DNA from: Thermoflexales bacterium
GTDB lineage: Bacteria > Chloroflexota > Anaerolineae > Fen-1058
Reading direction: 5' to 3'
DNA length: 5,581 nt
Assembly (NCBI GenBank): GCA_030834835.1
Contig: JAUQXD010000146.1
Location: 1 to 5,581, forward strand
A program made the position numbers and the translations under genes. Below are positions 1-5,581 of this stretch, one piece after another. Below the pieces are notes generated by a model. It was given only the letters and a program-made list of their open reading frames with translations. It searched no databases and was not told where the DNA came from. Every line of letters begins with the position of its first letter. Position 1 is the stretch's first letter.

Positions 1-28
1 TCTTGAGATAGTCAAAGGTAGGCTTCAT
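1..28 (-). CDS. Possible 5' end of another minus-strand gene (first nine codons only)
   Basis: An ATG at 28-26 on the minus strand opens a frame that stays open to the window edge and would begin MKPTFDYLK. It points the same way as the other genes and lies 69 bases after the stop of the six-helix membrane protein, so it could be the next gene of the series. There is no clear Shine-Dalgarno; the nearest purine-rich stretch is AAGCGG, six bases or so before the ATG. Nine codons are too few to identify a product or prove coding. The reading is supported only by position, strand and an ordinary-looking N-terminus. Confidence 0.3.
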
Positions 29-33
29 ACTGC

Positions 34-47
34 CGCTTAGTGAAGCG
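34..47. repeat. Small perfect hairpin, CGCTT/AAGCG with a 4-nt loop
   Basis: The arms at 34-38 and 43-47 are exact reverse complements around the loop AGTG. On the minus strand the hairpin ends six bases before the candidate ATG at 28, so in RNA it could partly cover the ribosome-binding region. With only five base pairs it may be chance. Confidence 0.25.
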
Positions 48-77
48 CTAACGCCGCGATAGCGCCACGATAGCGCC
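45..77 (-). repeat. Three tandem 11-bp units upstream of the candidate left-edge gene
   Basis: Read on the minus strand, 77-67 is GGCGCTATCGT, 66-56 is GGCGCTATCGC and 55-45 is GGCGTTAGCGC. The first two differ at the last base only, and the third differs from the second at two positions. The 11-bp period is close to one helical turn, so repeated contacts would fall on the same face of the DNA. The array ends 16 bases before the candidate ATG at 28. It could be a stack of regulator sites or a small slippage-generated tandem repeat. Confidence 0.5.
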
Positions 78-81
78 GTAT

Positions 82-93
82 CGGTTGCAACCG
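82..93. promoter_or_regulatory. 12-bp perfect palindrome, operator-like
   Basis: CGGTTGCAACCG is a perfect palindrome with no central spacer. It sits five bases past the stop codon of the six-helix membrane protein and five bases before the tandem 11-bp units. Palindromes of this size are typical half-site pairs for dimeric repressors, and the absence of a loop makes it a poor terminator stem. No regulator gene is visible in the window, so a regulatory role is inference. Confidence 0.3.
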
Positions 94-97
94 GCTG

Positions 98-679
98 TCA
101 GGCACGTTCCCGCCGGGTCGGGTCTGCGCCCGGCTTGAAGCCAGGCGCAGGTTTTGTTGGCCAGCGCGCTACAACGATTCCCCCGACAAGCCCGCAGGCG
201 AGAACAGCCGGCGCCTGGCTCAGTATGGAATGGGTCCGGGCCAGATTCAGCACCTTATCCATCAACACAATGTCGATGAGGAAACCGCCGAAGAAGCCCA
301 GGTATAGCGCCCCCAGCAGAATTGCCAGGTCGGTCTTGTTGGCGCGGCGACGGACACGCAGCCCGACTACGCCGCTGATCACGACGCCCCCCGCCATGAG
401 GAAGATGCCTGGCCCGCCGGGGATGTCTCCAAAGAGCACGGTGCGCGCCAGCCAGCTCAGATAGAGACCGAAGGTCAGGCTGATCAGCAATTCGCCATAG
501 CGCCACAGGTAGGTCGTGGCTCCGAAGAGCAGCCCCACCAGGGCGACTGTGGCTGCGGCCAGGGCCCAGCGATCGCTATTCGGATCAAATAACGACCAGC
601 CCCAGACCCAGCCCCATAGATAGCCGAGAAGCGCTCCGGTAAACATGCCGAACAACCTGCGGGCAAGTCGTTTTGTCAT
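98..679 (-). CDS. Six-helix membrane protein of unknown function
   Basis: The predicted product has 193 residues and is an integral membrane protein that I do not recognise as any family. Hydrophobic segments lie at about 9-30, 37-59, 62-82, 89-107, 116-139 and 152-171, with short loops between them. The N-terminus (MTKRLARRLF) is basic, an Arg-rich loop (RVRRR) follows helix 4, and a Pro/Arg-rich hydrophilic tail follows helix 6. By the positive-inside rule this suggests both ends are cytoplasmic. Helix 1 carries GxxxG-like spacing and a run of Trp (WGWVWGW), which suggests tight packing at the membrane interface. The ATG at 679-677 is preferred because AGAAAGG lies 10 bases before it; an in-frame TTG at 703 has no such support. 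The gene begins 44 bases after the stop of the large membrane protein, so the two are probably one transcript. No catalytic or transport motif was seen. Confidence 0.8.
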   Translation of the reverse strand: MTKRLARRLFGMFTGALLGYLWGWVWGWSLFDPNSDRWALAAATVALVGLLFGATTYLWRYGELLISLTFGLYLSWLARTVLFGDIPGGPGIFLMAGGVVISGVVGLRVRRRANKTDLAILLGALYLGFFGGFLIDIVLMDKVLNLARTHSILSQAPAVLACGLVGGIVVARWPTKPAPGFKPGADPTRRERA

Positions 680-689
680 AGTCTCTGTG

Positions 690-696
690 CCTTTCT
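690..696 (-). promoter_or_regulatory. Ribosome binding site that decides the start of the six-helix protein
   Basis: On the minus strand AGAAAGG is followed by 10 bases and then the ATG at 679. This is a slightly long but usable Shine-Dalgarno spacing, and it favours that ATG over the in-frame TTG 24 bases upstream. Confidence 0.45.
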
Positions 697-723
697 GGCG
701 CAATCAAAAAGTCGGCTCATCTG

Positions 724-2958
724 TCATGCGACTGGATTCTGTACACCGCTCTGATCTGCCGTCGGCATATCGGGCAGTCTGGGCGCGATGAAGCCCAGCA
801 CGATCGCGGCGATGATGATCGCCGCGATTCGTACGCGCCAGCGGCGCGTGAACGCCCACCCGATCAACATCCCCGCGCCCAACGCGATCAATGTGAACGC
901 CCATTGCACATCGAGTAACAGCGGTCGATACAGCGGCATGAGCATATATCGATCTTGCCACTGCTGCCAGAGCGAGAAGAACGGCACCGGCAAAATCTGT
1001 GGCGACATCCAAAACGTGACGAAGCCCAGCGCCAGCGCGCCGCCGCCGACGAGACCGTCGAGTGCAGAGGTCAATCGGGCTAACTGTTTGCCCCACACGG
1101 CCAGACTTATCGCCCACACGATGGGTGCAATCAAGAAGTGTGCGCCCGCATATGGATCGATCCCTAAAACAAGGCTTGCGCTCAACGCGCCGATGACAAA
1201 CAGCGCCAGCAAATTCCACATCAACAGCGGCTTGTAGTTCTTGCGTTCGCACACGAAATCATACGCGACCAACGGCAAACCCAGATAGATCACACCGAAG
1301 AACGAGTACAGCGTATACTCCATGATGAGTTCGGGCAGACCCGCGCCCAGCGTCACCACGCACACACTGAGCATGAGCAACAGCCATGCGATTAGCGCCA
1401 GGATACGGGCGTCGGCCACCTTCGACCAATCGACGTTGCTCTTGGCCATCTCCCACACCAGGCCGCCGATCAGCGTGAAGCCGGTCCAGAAGGCCAGCGG
1501 TGCAGCGGCATCGGCTTCCAATGTACCGAACGCCTCGAAGTTGGAATAGAACCCCACCACGCCGATGTAGGCCGCCAGCCACAGACCGCTGAGCCACGCG
1601 AGTTTATCGTTGGTCCAGCGCCGCCGAACTGCGAAGATGATCAAGAGAACCACCGCAACGACGCTGGCGAAGAACTGATAATACACGCCCCAGTAATCGG
1701 GATCGGTCCACGTGTTGACCCACGCACTCAGCCCAATGTTGTGCGCAAAGACGGCGGTCTCCGTCGATAGATCGTGCGTGGCGATCCAGCTGAAGACACC
1801 CACGCCGATCCAGAACAACGGGAAAAGCAAGCGCGTCACACGGGCCGATAGGAACGACACGCTCTCTCTGGTGACCCATTTCCCCAACCCGATCGCGCCC
1901 TGAAACAAACCCGCGCCCAGCCACAGCCAGAACAGATCGACCACGCCCAGCAGGCCGCGCATCGTCAACAGCGTGGTGCTGCCGGTTTTGATGGGATCGC
2001 GACTGATACCGAGCGCAAAGAACACGCCGATCACGATCAGTGTCCACCAGAAAACCCGATCGGCTTTGGGCAGCTGACCGGTCTTTGGAAAACGCATTAA
2101 CGTATACCGATTGGTCAGCGCGGCGAAATAGACCAGGCCCAGCGTGATCGGTGCGAAGAGTTCCCAATCGCCGGTGAAGATGCGCCTCAGGCCAAACGCG
2201 CCGTAAGCAAGATATGCCGCGCCGAAGCACATGATCAACAGCCAGAAGCGCCAATGTTTGTCTGGTGCGTTAGCAGAGACGGCTCCAACGCCGTCGGTCT
2301 GCAGACGTGGCGGCGCGACTTCAGTCGTTGCCGAACTCGCGGGCGTCGTCGTGTCTGCCGCTGGTTGATCAGCGTCGGCCAGGCCCGCGCTGGCAGTCTG
2401 TGAATCTGCTTGCGGCGCGGGCGACAGGGCTTGAACCGGCTGAGGTTGCGAGCGCGTCCCACGGGGAGGCTCCGCACGGAGTCTGCTTTGCTGTACTCGC
2501 GCGATGCGCCAACCGAGCAGCAGCATCCACACCGTCGGCAACGCAAACAACGGCGTGCCCGCCAGACTCCCGCCGATAAACAGGCCGTGCCAGCTCAGGT
2601 ACGCGGCGACAATGAGGTAGCCCCACAACGGAAGTGCGATGGCCGCGCTCAGCGCAAACGCCCAGCCCAGCGCAAACAGCGCCGCGCCGATGATGGTCAC
2701 CGAGAGAGGCAAAGCGACATCTGCGCCGAGCGGCTGCGCCACGCGCGCCTCGATCTGCGTGGCGGCGAGGATCGATCCGACAATCAGCGCCGCCAGCCCG
2801 ATCCGGCCCAGCGGCCGCACCTTCCACACCCGGCGCACCAGTTTCAAGCCCTCCCATTCGCCGTCGATCTGGTACTTCTTGAAATGCCGCCAGCGTATGG
2901 CGATGGCCTGTGCGATCTTGCCGAACACACGATTGATGAGCGGGGCAGGTTGGCTCAT
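724..2958 (-). CDS. Large polytopic membrane protein with a disordered internal linker, unknown function
   Basis: The predicted product has 744 residues and about 18-19 membrane helices; I do not recognise the family. An amphipathic cytoplasmic-looking start (residues 1-50, rich in Arg, Lys and Trp) precedes four helices between about 52 and 150. Next comes a hydrophilic linker at about 151-233 dominated by Pro, Ala, Gln, Ser and Thr, and then 14-15 further helices between about 237 and 726. The tail (PDMPTADQSGVQNPVA) is polar. Loops between helices are short, and no soluble catalytic domain, ATP-binding motif or conserved charged pair within a helix stood out. The ATG at 2958 (MSQPAPL) is chosen over a TTG 36 bases upstream, whose extra residues look like translated repeat spacer. 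No Shine-Dalgarno precedes the ATG, but a promoter-like sequence ends directly in front of it, so translation may be leaderless. It could be a transporter, a polymer export or synthesis component, or a sensor; the sequence does not decide. Confidence 0.82.
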   Translation of the reverse strand: MSQPAPLINRVFGKIAQAIAIRWRHFKKYQIDGEWEGLKLVRRVWKVRPLGRIGLAALIVGSILAATQIEARVAQPLGADVALPLSVTIIGAALFALGWAFALSAAIALPLWGYLIVAAYLSWHGLFIGGSLAGTPLFALPTVWMLLLGWRIARVQQSRLRAEPPRGTRSQPQPVQALSPAPQADSQTASAGLADADQPAADTTTPASSATTEVAPPRLQTDGVGAVSANAPDKHWRFWLLIMCFGAAYLAYGAFGLRRIFTGDWELFAPITLGLVYFAALTNRYTLMRFPKTGQLPKADRVFWWTLIVIGVFFALGISRDPIKTGSTTLLTMRGLLGVVDLFWLWLGAGLFQGAIGLGKWVTRESVSFLSARVTRLLFPLFWIGVGVFSWIATHDLSTETAVFAHNIGLSAWVNTWTDPDYWGVYYQFFASVVAVVLLIIFAVRRRWTNDKLAWLSGLWLAAYIGVVGFYSNFEAFGTLEADAAAPLAFWTGFTLIGGLVWEMAKSNVDWSKVADARILALIAWLLLMLSVCVVTLGAGLPELIMEYTLYSFFGVIYLGLPLVAYDFVCERKNYKPLLMWNLLALFVIGALSASLVLGIDPYAGAHFLIAPIVWAISLAVWGKQLARLTSALDGLVGGGALALGFVTFWMSPQILPVPFFSLWQQWQDRYMLMPLYRPLLLDVQWAFTLIALGAGMLIGWAFTRRWRVRIAAIIIAAIVLGFIAPRLPDMPTADQSGVQNPVA
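2260..2508 (-). other. Segment coding for the Pro/Ala/Gln/Thr-rich linker of the large membrane protein
   Basis: This part encodes about 83 residues with almost no large hydrophobics, many Pro and Ala, and runs such as DTTTPASSATTEV. It separates a four-helix N-terminal block from a 14-15 helix C-terminal block. Composition indicates disorder rather than a folded domain. The frame is intact through it and there is no sign of a frameshift. Confidence 0.65.
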
Positions 2959-2964
2959 GCGGAC

Positions 2965-2994
2965 ATTATCGCATGAATGCGAGGGAATGATCAA
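2965..2994 (-). promoter_or_regulatory. Possible promoter for the membrane-protein operon (leaderless start)
   Basis: On the minus strand a -35-like TTGATC (2994-2989, four of six consensus bases) is followed by 18 bases and an extended -10-like TGCGATAAT (2973-2965, five of six in the hexamer). The predicted start of transcription falls at or next to the A of the ATG at 2958. That fits the absence of a Shine-Dalgarno there. The -35-like element lies inside the repeat-derived part of the spacer. Matches of this quality also occur by chance. Confidence 0.35.
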
Positions 2995-3008
2995 TGAGCA
3001 ATCAATGA
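2990..3008. repeat. 8-bp direct repeat ATCAATGA, two copies
   Basis: ATCAATGA occurs at 2990-2997 and again at 3001-3008, separated by GCA. The pair abuts the 9-bp periodic tract on its right, and together they form one block of short-repeat DNA in the spacer. Simple AATGAGCAATCAATGA-like strings are, from memory, common in intergenic DNA of several bacterial phyla, including Chloroflexota. Confidence 0.5.
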
Positions 3009-3035
3009 ACCACGAAGAACGCAGAGGACACGGAG
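3009..3035. repeat. 9-bp periodic intergenic tract (three units)
   Basis: The plus strand reads ACCACGAAG (3009-3017), AACGCAGAG (3018-3026) and GACACGGAG (3027-3035), which are three diverged 9-bp units. Read on the other strand it is of the CTCCGTGTC, CTCTGCGTT, CTTCGTGGT type. I recall strings of this type as dispersed non-coding repeats in Chloroflexota, cyanobacteria and other phyla. The family resemblance is from memory; the periodicity is visible directly. Confidence 0.55.
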
Positions 3036-3059
3036 TGTCATAGACGTCTCCGTGTCCTC
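3024..3059 (-). terminator. 12-bp perfect inverted repeat after the surface-protein gene, possible terminator
   Basis: GAGGACACGGAG at 3024-3035 and CTCCGTGTCCTC at 3048-3059 are exact reverse complements around a 12-nt loop. On the minus strand the stem begins 15 bases after the stop codon of the surface-protein gene. The sequence after it (TGCGTTCTTCGTGGTT) is T-enriched but has no true T run. It could therefore end that transcript, weakly, or simply protect its 3' end. The left arm is the last part of the 9-bp periodic tract, so the hairpin seems to be made from two inverted copies of the same repeat. Confidence 0.5.
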
Positions 3060-3074
3060 GATGCTCCTTACTCG

Positions 3075-5581
3075 CTACTTCCTCAGCAGCGGCAGATACA
3101 GGCTAAAGTACTCCGTCTCGAAGCGCCACGTGTAATTCGTCGCCAGCGCATGACCGAAGTTGTCTTTCACTCCGGTCGTGACCGTGGCCGTGTACGTCTG
3201 CATGCGGCGCAGCGGCTCCTGTGGCGCAAAGCGTGCGGCGCGCTGCGCGACATCATACACGACGAAGCCGTTCAGGCGATGGCCTGTTTGATCGATCACG
3301 TACAGCGTCTGCGTCGTGATCGTCGTGACGCTGATCGGCTTTGAGAATTGCAGCCAGATCGTCGGCAGATACGGCCCGCCAATCGCCGTCGGTGTCAGAT
3401 ACACCGGTACTTTCTGCGCGCGGCTGATCGGCTCGGTGGCGATCACTTTCGGCGGCGTGGGATCGTCCCCCGGCTGCACGGCGATGATCACCTCGGCCGG
3501 AGAACTCTCGTTGACGCCATCGCTGACTGTGAACGATAAGCGATCTAGCCCCTCGAAGTTGAGCGTGGGTGTGTAGGTCAATGTCGGCGCGAGACCGCTC
3601 AACGCGCCATGCACGGGCGACTCGATCACGTGATAGGTGAGCGGCGTCGCCGAACCCGATGAGCCTTTCAGCGTAAAGATTACGGGCACACCGCCCCGCG
3701 TTTCGATCTGTTGATGATGCGCCGATACCGTTTCGATCAACGTCACAGCATCATTTGTGGGTGTGGTCTCCGGTACGCTGGGGAAGTACACCGTGGCCCG
3801 ATTGATCAGCACCGTCCCGCTGATCGTATCCGTCGCCACGCGCGCGCTGAACGTCATGGCGCCGCCTGTGTGCGAGATCACGGTCCCGATGGGCCACACG
3901 ATTCGATCGGGATTGGCAAAATACGCGCTGTCGTTGTTGATATGCAACGATGTTTTATCGAGATGGGCCGGTAGTTGATCGATTACGTATACGCCATAGG
4001 CCGTGCCGTCGCCGAGATTTTCAAACTCGACGGTGTAAGTGATCCACTCGCCGGGCGCGGCGCGATTCGGCCCGTACAGGGCGTTGGGATCATGCGCCGT
4101 GCGGATTTCGATGTTCAAGCCGGGCGGTGGCGGCGGATCGCAGTCTTTGCCCAGGCAGCATTCGGAACAACTTTCGCCCATGGCGCAGGGACTATCTTCA
4201 AAGCCCCACAAGAACGTGCAATTTCGGCTGTCGCAGGTGTAGCGGCGTCGCACATTGATGCCCATTGCGCCATACAGCCCCAACTGTCCGCATTCCACAC
4301 GGTCTTTGCTGCACACATATTTGTCGCGCTGATTGGGATCATTACACTCGTCGGCGCAGTTAAGCACATCCATGCCAATGCCGATGCCTTCCAGATCGGC
4401 CGCTTTTTCCGCCATCGCCGCCGCGCACGTTCGGCACTCGGCGACGCCGCCATAGGCGGCGCAATCAGCGCAGGCTTGCGCGCTCTGCGCGTCGCCGAAC
4501 CAACTCAGATATTTGCCCAGCAGCCAGTTCGGTAAGTTGCCCAACAAACAGTTGCGGAAGCATAAGCCCCACGAGGGATTATCGCATTGGCCGGTTGGCC
4601 CGCACGGTTGCTGCACGACATTATTGAGCATAGGTGCATTGTCGGCATTCCAATCGCCCCAGTAGGTCCACGCGCCCGTTTCCAGACTGCGCGACCAACC
4701 ACCGGTGCGATTGTAAGCGGACAGCGTCGTCGGCGTGGTGTGCAGTACGAAGCGCCGATCATTCACGCGCCGCACCAATACCACCTCGCCCGGCCGCTGC
4801 GGATCGATCAACACAAGATCGAGGCTGTTCACGCCAGTGTTCAACGTCTGCGTGTAGGCCGTGCCGTAAAACTTGAAACCTTGCGCCAGTGCATCTTGAT
4901 ACAGCCCCAGCAACTCCGGATCGATAAACAGTGTCGCCGTGATCTGATCCGCGCTCAAGTTGTGCTGATCGGTGATCGCGGTCGGCACGAAATTCCAGTA
5001 CGTATCCAGATTGACGTCAGGATCGGGGAAGTTGCGCGCGACCAATCGCACGCTCACCTCGGTCATCAAGTGCGCGGGCAAGCCCCAGCGATACGTGGCA
5101 TAGGTGTAGGCATCAAACGACTGGCCCGATGCGAATTCGCCCAACTTCCACACCACCTGATTCTTCTGCGGCCAGCGTTCACCGGCAGGGGCCGCATTGG
5201 CGGGACGCGCGGCTGGTGGCGAGACGAAGACCATGCGGGTGCTGCCGCCGTAATCGGCCTGCTGCGGCAGCGTAAGGATGACGACCGTATCGTGCAGCGT
5301 TTCCGTGAAGGGATTGTACGCATGCACGCCCAGGTTGATCGTCTCGCCCGCGCTGGCGGTGTGCGGTCCATAGACTTTGACGATGACGGGGGTAATGGCG
5401 GGCAGCACCGGCGTCGTGGTCAGCCACGGCGTGTACACCACCCGATCGCTGATCTGCTCCCCCAGGCCGCCGGGATTCGTCGGATGCGTGGGGCCGGTCG
5501 GGTCGCCCCACCAGTTGTACGTGGCGACGATGTGACCATCGACATGGGTTTGCTCTGCGCCATAGCCCTGATTTGAATAGA
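3075..5581 (-). CDS. Secreted multidomain cell-surface protein, 5' end outside the window
   Basis: The frame is open to the right edge, so 834 residues are visible and the N-terminus with any signal peptide is missing. A GTG at 5441 is an internal valine: the residues before it complete a beta-helix end signature (NWWGDPTGPTHPTNPGG, then VVYTPWL). Domains, numbered from the first visible residue: the beta-helix end (about 20-53); a DUF11/CARDB-like beta-sandwich (57-196); a module I cannot assign (197-325); a Cys-rich module (326-480) with a DPPPPPG linker (481-487); a second DUF11-like repeat (488-618); a cadherin-type Ig-like domain with GxxPTLTYTPTLNFEGLDRLSFTVSDG-type features (619-703); an SbsA-type Ig-like domain (Big_5, 708-821); and the tail FSLYLPLLRK. 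These are structural and adhesive modules, and no enzyme active site was seen. It is likely an exported, surface-attached protein. The spacer after it suggests transcription separate from the membrane-protein genes. Confidence 0.85.
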   Translation of the reverse strand, partial: YSNQGYGAEQTHVDGHIVATYNWWGDPTGPTHPTNPGGLGEQISDRVVYTPWLTTTPVLPAITPVIVKVYGPHTASAGETINLGVHAYNPFTETLHDTVVILTLPQQADYGGSTRMVFVSPPAARPANAAPAGERWPQKNQVVWKLGEFASGQSFDAYTYATYRWGLPAHLMTEVSVRLVARNFPDPDVNLDTYWNFVPTAITDQHNLSADQITATLFIDPELLGLYQDALAQGFKFYGTAYTQTLNTGVNSLDLVLIDPQRPGEVVLVRRVNDRRFVLHTTPTTLSAYNRTGGWSRSLETGAWTYWGDWNADNAPMLNNVVQQPCGPTGQCDNPSWGLCFRNCLLGNLPNWLLGKYLSWFGDAQSAQACADCAAYGGVAECRTCAAAMAEKAADLEGIGIGMDVLNCADECNDPNQRDKYVCSKDRVECGQLGLYGAMGINVRRRYTCDSRNCTFLWGFEDSPCAMGESCSECCLGKDCDPPPPPGLNIEIRTAHDPNALYGPNRAAPGEWITYTVEFENLGDGTAYGVYVIDQLPAHLDKTSLHINNDSAYFANPDRIVWPIGTVISHTGGAMTFSARVATDTISGTVLINRATVYFPSVPETTPTNDAVTLIETVSAHHQQIETRGGVPVIFTLKGSSGSATPLTYHVIESPVHGALSGLAPTLTYTPTLNFEGLDRLSFTVSDGVNESSPAEVIIAVQPGDDPTPPKVIATEPISRAQKVPVYLTPTAIGGPYLPTIWLQFSKPISVTTITTQTLYVIDQTGHRLNGFVVYDVAQRAARFAPQEPLRRMQTYTATVTTGVKDNFGHALATNYTWRFETEYFSLYLPLLRK
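4140..4604 (-). other. Segment coding for the 19-cysteine module of the surface protein
   Basis: All 19 cysteines of the visible protein lie within these 155 residues, and none occurs in the 325 residues before or the 354 after. Spacings include C-x5-C, C-x3-C, two C-x2-C pairs eight residues apart (CADC and CRTC), another C-x3-C (CADEC), C-x4-C, and a terminal C-x2-CC-x4-C. The aromatic stretch LPNWLLGKYLSWFG lies between the second and third cysteine groups. In an exported protein such a module would be disulfide-bonded; metal binding through the C-x2-C pairs is an alternative. I do not recognise it as EGF, TIL, kazal or any other named Cys-rich family. Confidence 0.6.

Noticed and set aside
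22..46. Inverted repeat GCTTCA/TGAAGC
   Set aside because: It has six base pairs with a 13-base loop and overlaps a better small hairpin at 34-47, so it is probably chance.
680..703. TTG at 703 as start of the six-helix protein
   Set aside because: The ATG at 679 has a purine-rich site at usable distance, and the TTG would place that site inside the coding region.
678..720. A 14-codon reading frame (MSRLFDCARKAQRL) between the two membrane-protein genes, its TGA overlapping the ATG at 679
   Set aside because: It could couple translation, but it has no ribosome binding site of its own and frames this short are expected by chance.
2410..2976. A 188-codon open frame on the plus strand
   Set aside because: It is antisense to the start and linker of the large membrane protein, and its Arg/Gln-rich low-complexity translation shows no recognisable feature.
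2959..2994. TTG at 2994 as start of the large membrane protein
   Set aside because: The 12 extra residues (MIIPSHSCDNVR) come from repeat-type spacer DNA, and the ATG at 2958 gives a normal N-terminus.
4445..4461. Inverted repeat CGCCGCC-ATA-GGCGGCG
   Set aside because: It lies inside the Cys-rich coding segment where Ala/Gly codons produce such GC palindromes, and nothing suggests a terminator there.
4587..5576. A 329-codon open frame on the plus strand
   Set aside because: It lies entirely antisense to the surface-protein gene. Its translation is Arg/His/Gln-rich without domains, typical of an antisense shadow in GC-rich DNA.

Overview
All recognisable genes in this window read leftward on the minus strand. 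In order of transcription they are a secreted multidomain surface protein whose 5' end lies beyond the right edge, a large polytopic membrane protein, a small polytopic membrane protein, and possibly the first codons of another gene at the left edge. No RNA gene, CRISPR array, transposase or other mobile element was seen. There is no gene-free stretch longer than 300 bases.

The DNA is moderately GC-rich. The best guess for the source is a member of the Chloroflexota (Anaerolineae or Chloroflexia type), possibly a metagenomic contig. This inference rests on the architecture of the surface protein: a beta-helix end with an NWWG..GP signature, DUF11-like repeats, cadherin-type and SbsA-type Ig-like modules, and a C-terminal tail of the form YLPLLRK. 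I associate that tail with many Chloroflexota exported proteins. No marker gene confirms the assignment.

Region by region. Positions 1-97 hold a possible start codon at 28, a small hairpin, three tandem 11-bp units and a 12-bp perfect palindrome. Positions 98-679 encode a six-helix membrane protein of unknown function. Positions 724-2958 encode a 744-residue protein with about 18-19 membrane helices and a long disordered linker after the fourth helix, also of unknown function. Positions 2959-3074 are an intergenic spacer built of short repeats: a 9-bp periodic tract, a 12-bp inverted repeat that may act as a terminator, an 8-bp direct repeat, and a promoter-like sequence placed so that transcription would start at the ATG. 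Positions 3075-5581 encode the surface protein, which carries a compact module holding all 19 of its visible cysteines.

The two membrane-protein genes are 44 bases apart and probably co-transcribed. The surface protein is separated from them by the repeat-rich spacer and is probably its own transcription unit. No pathway linking the three can be read from the sequence.
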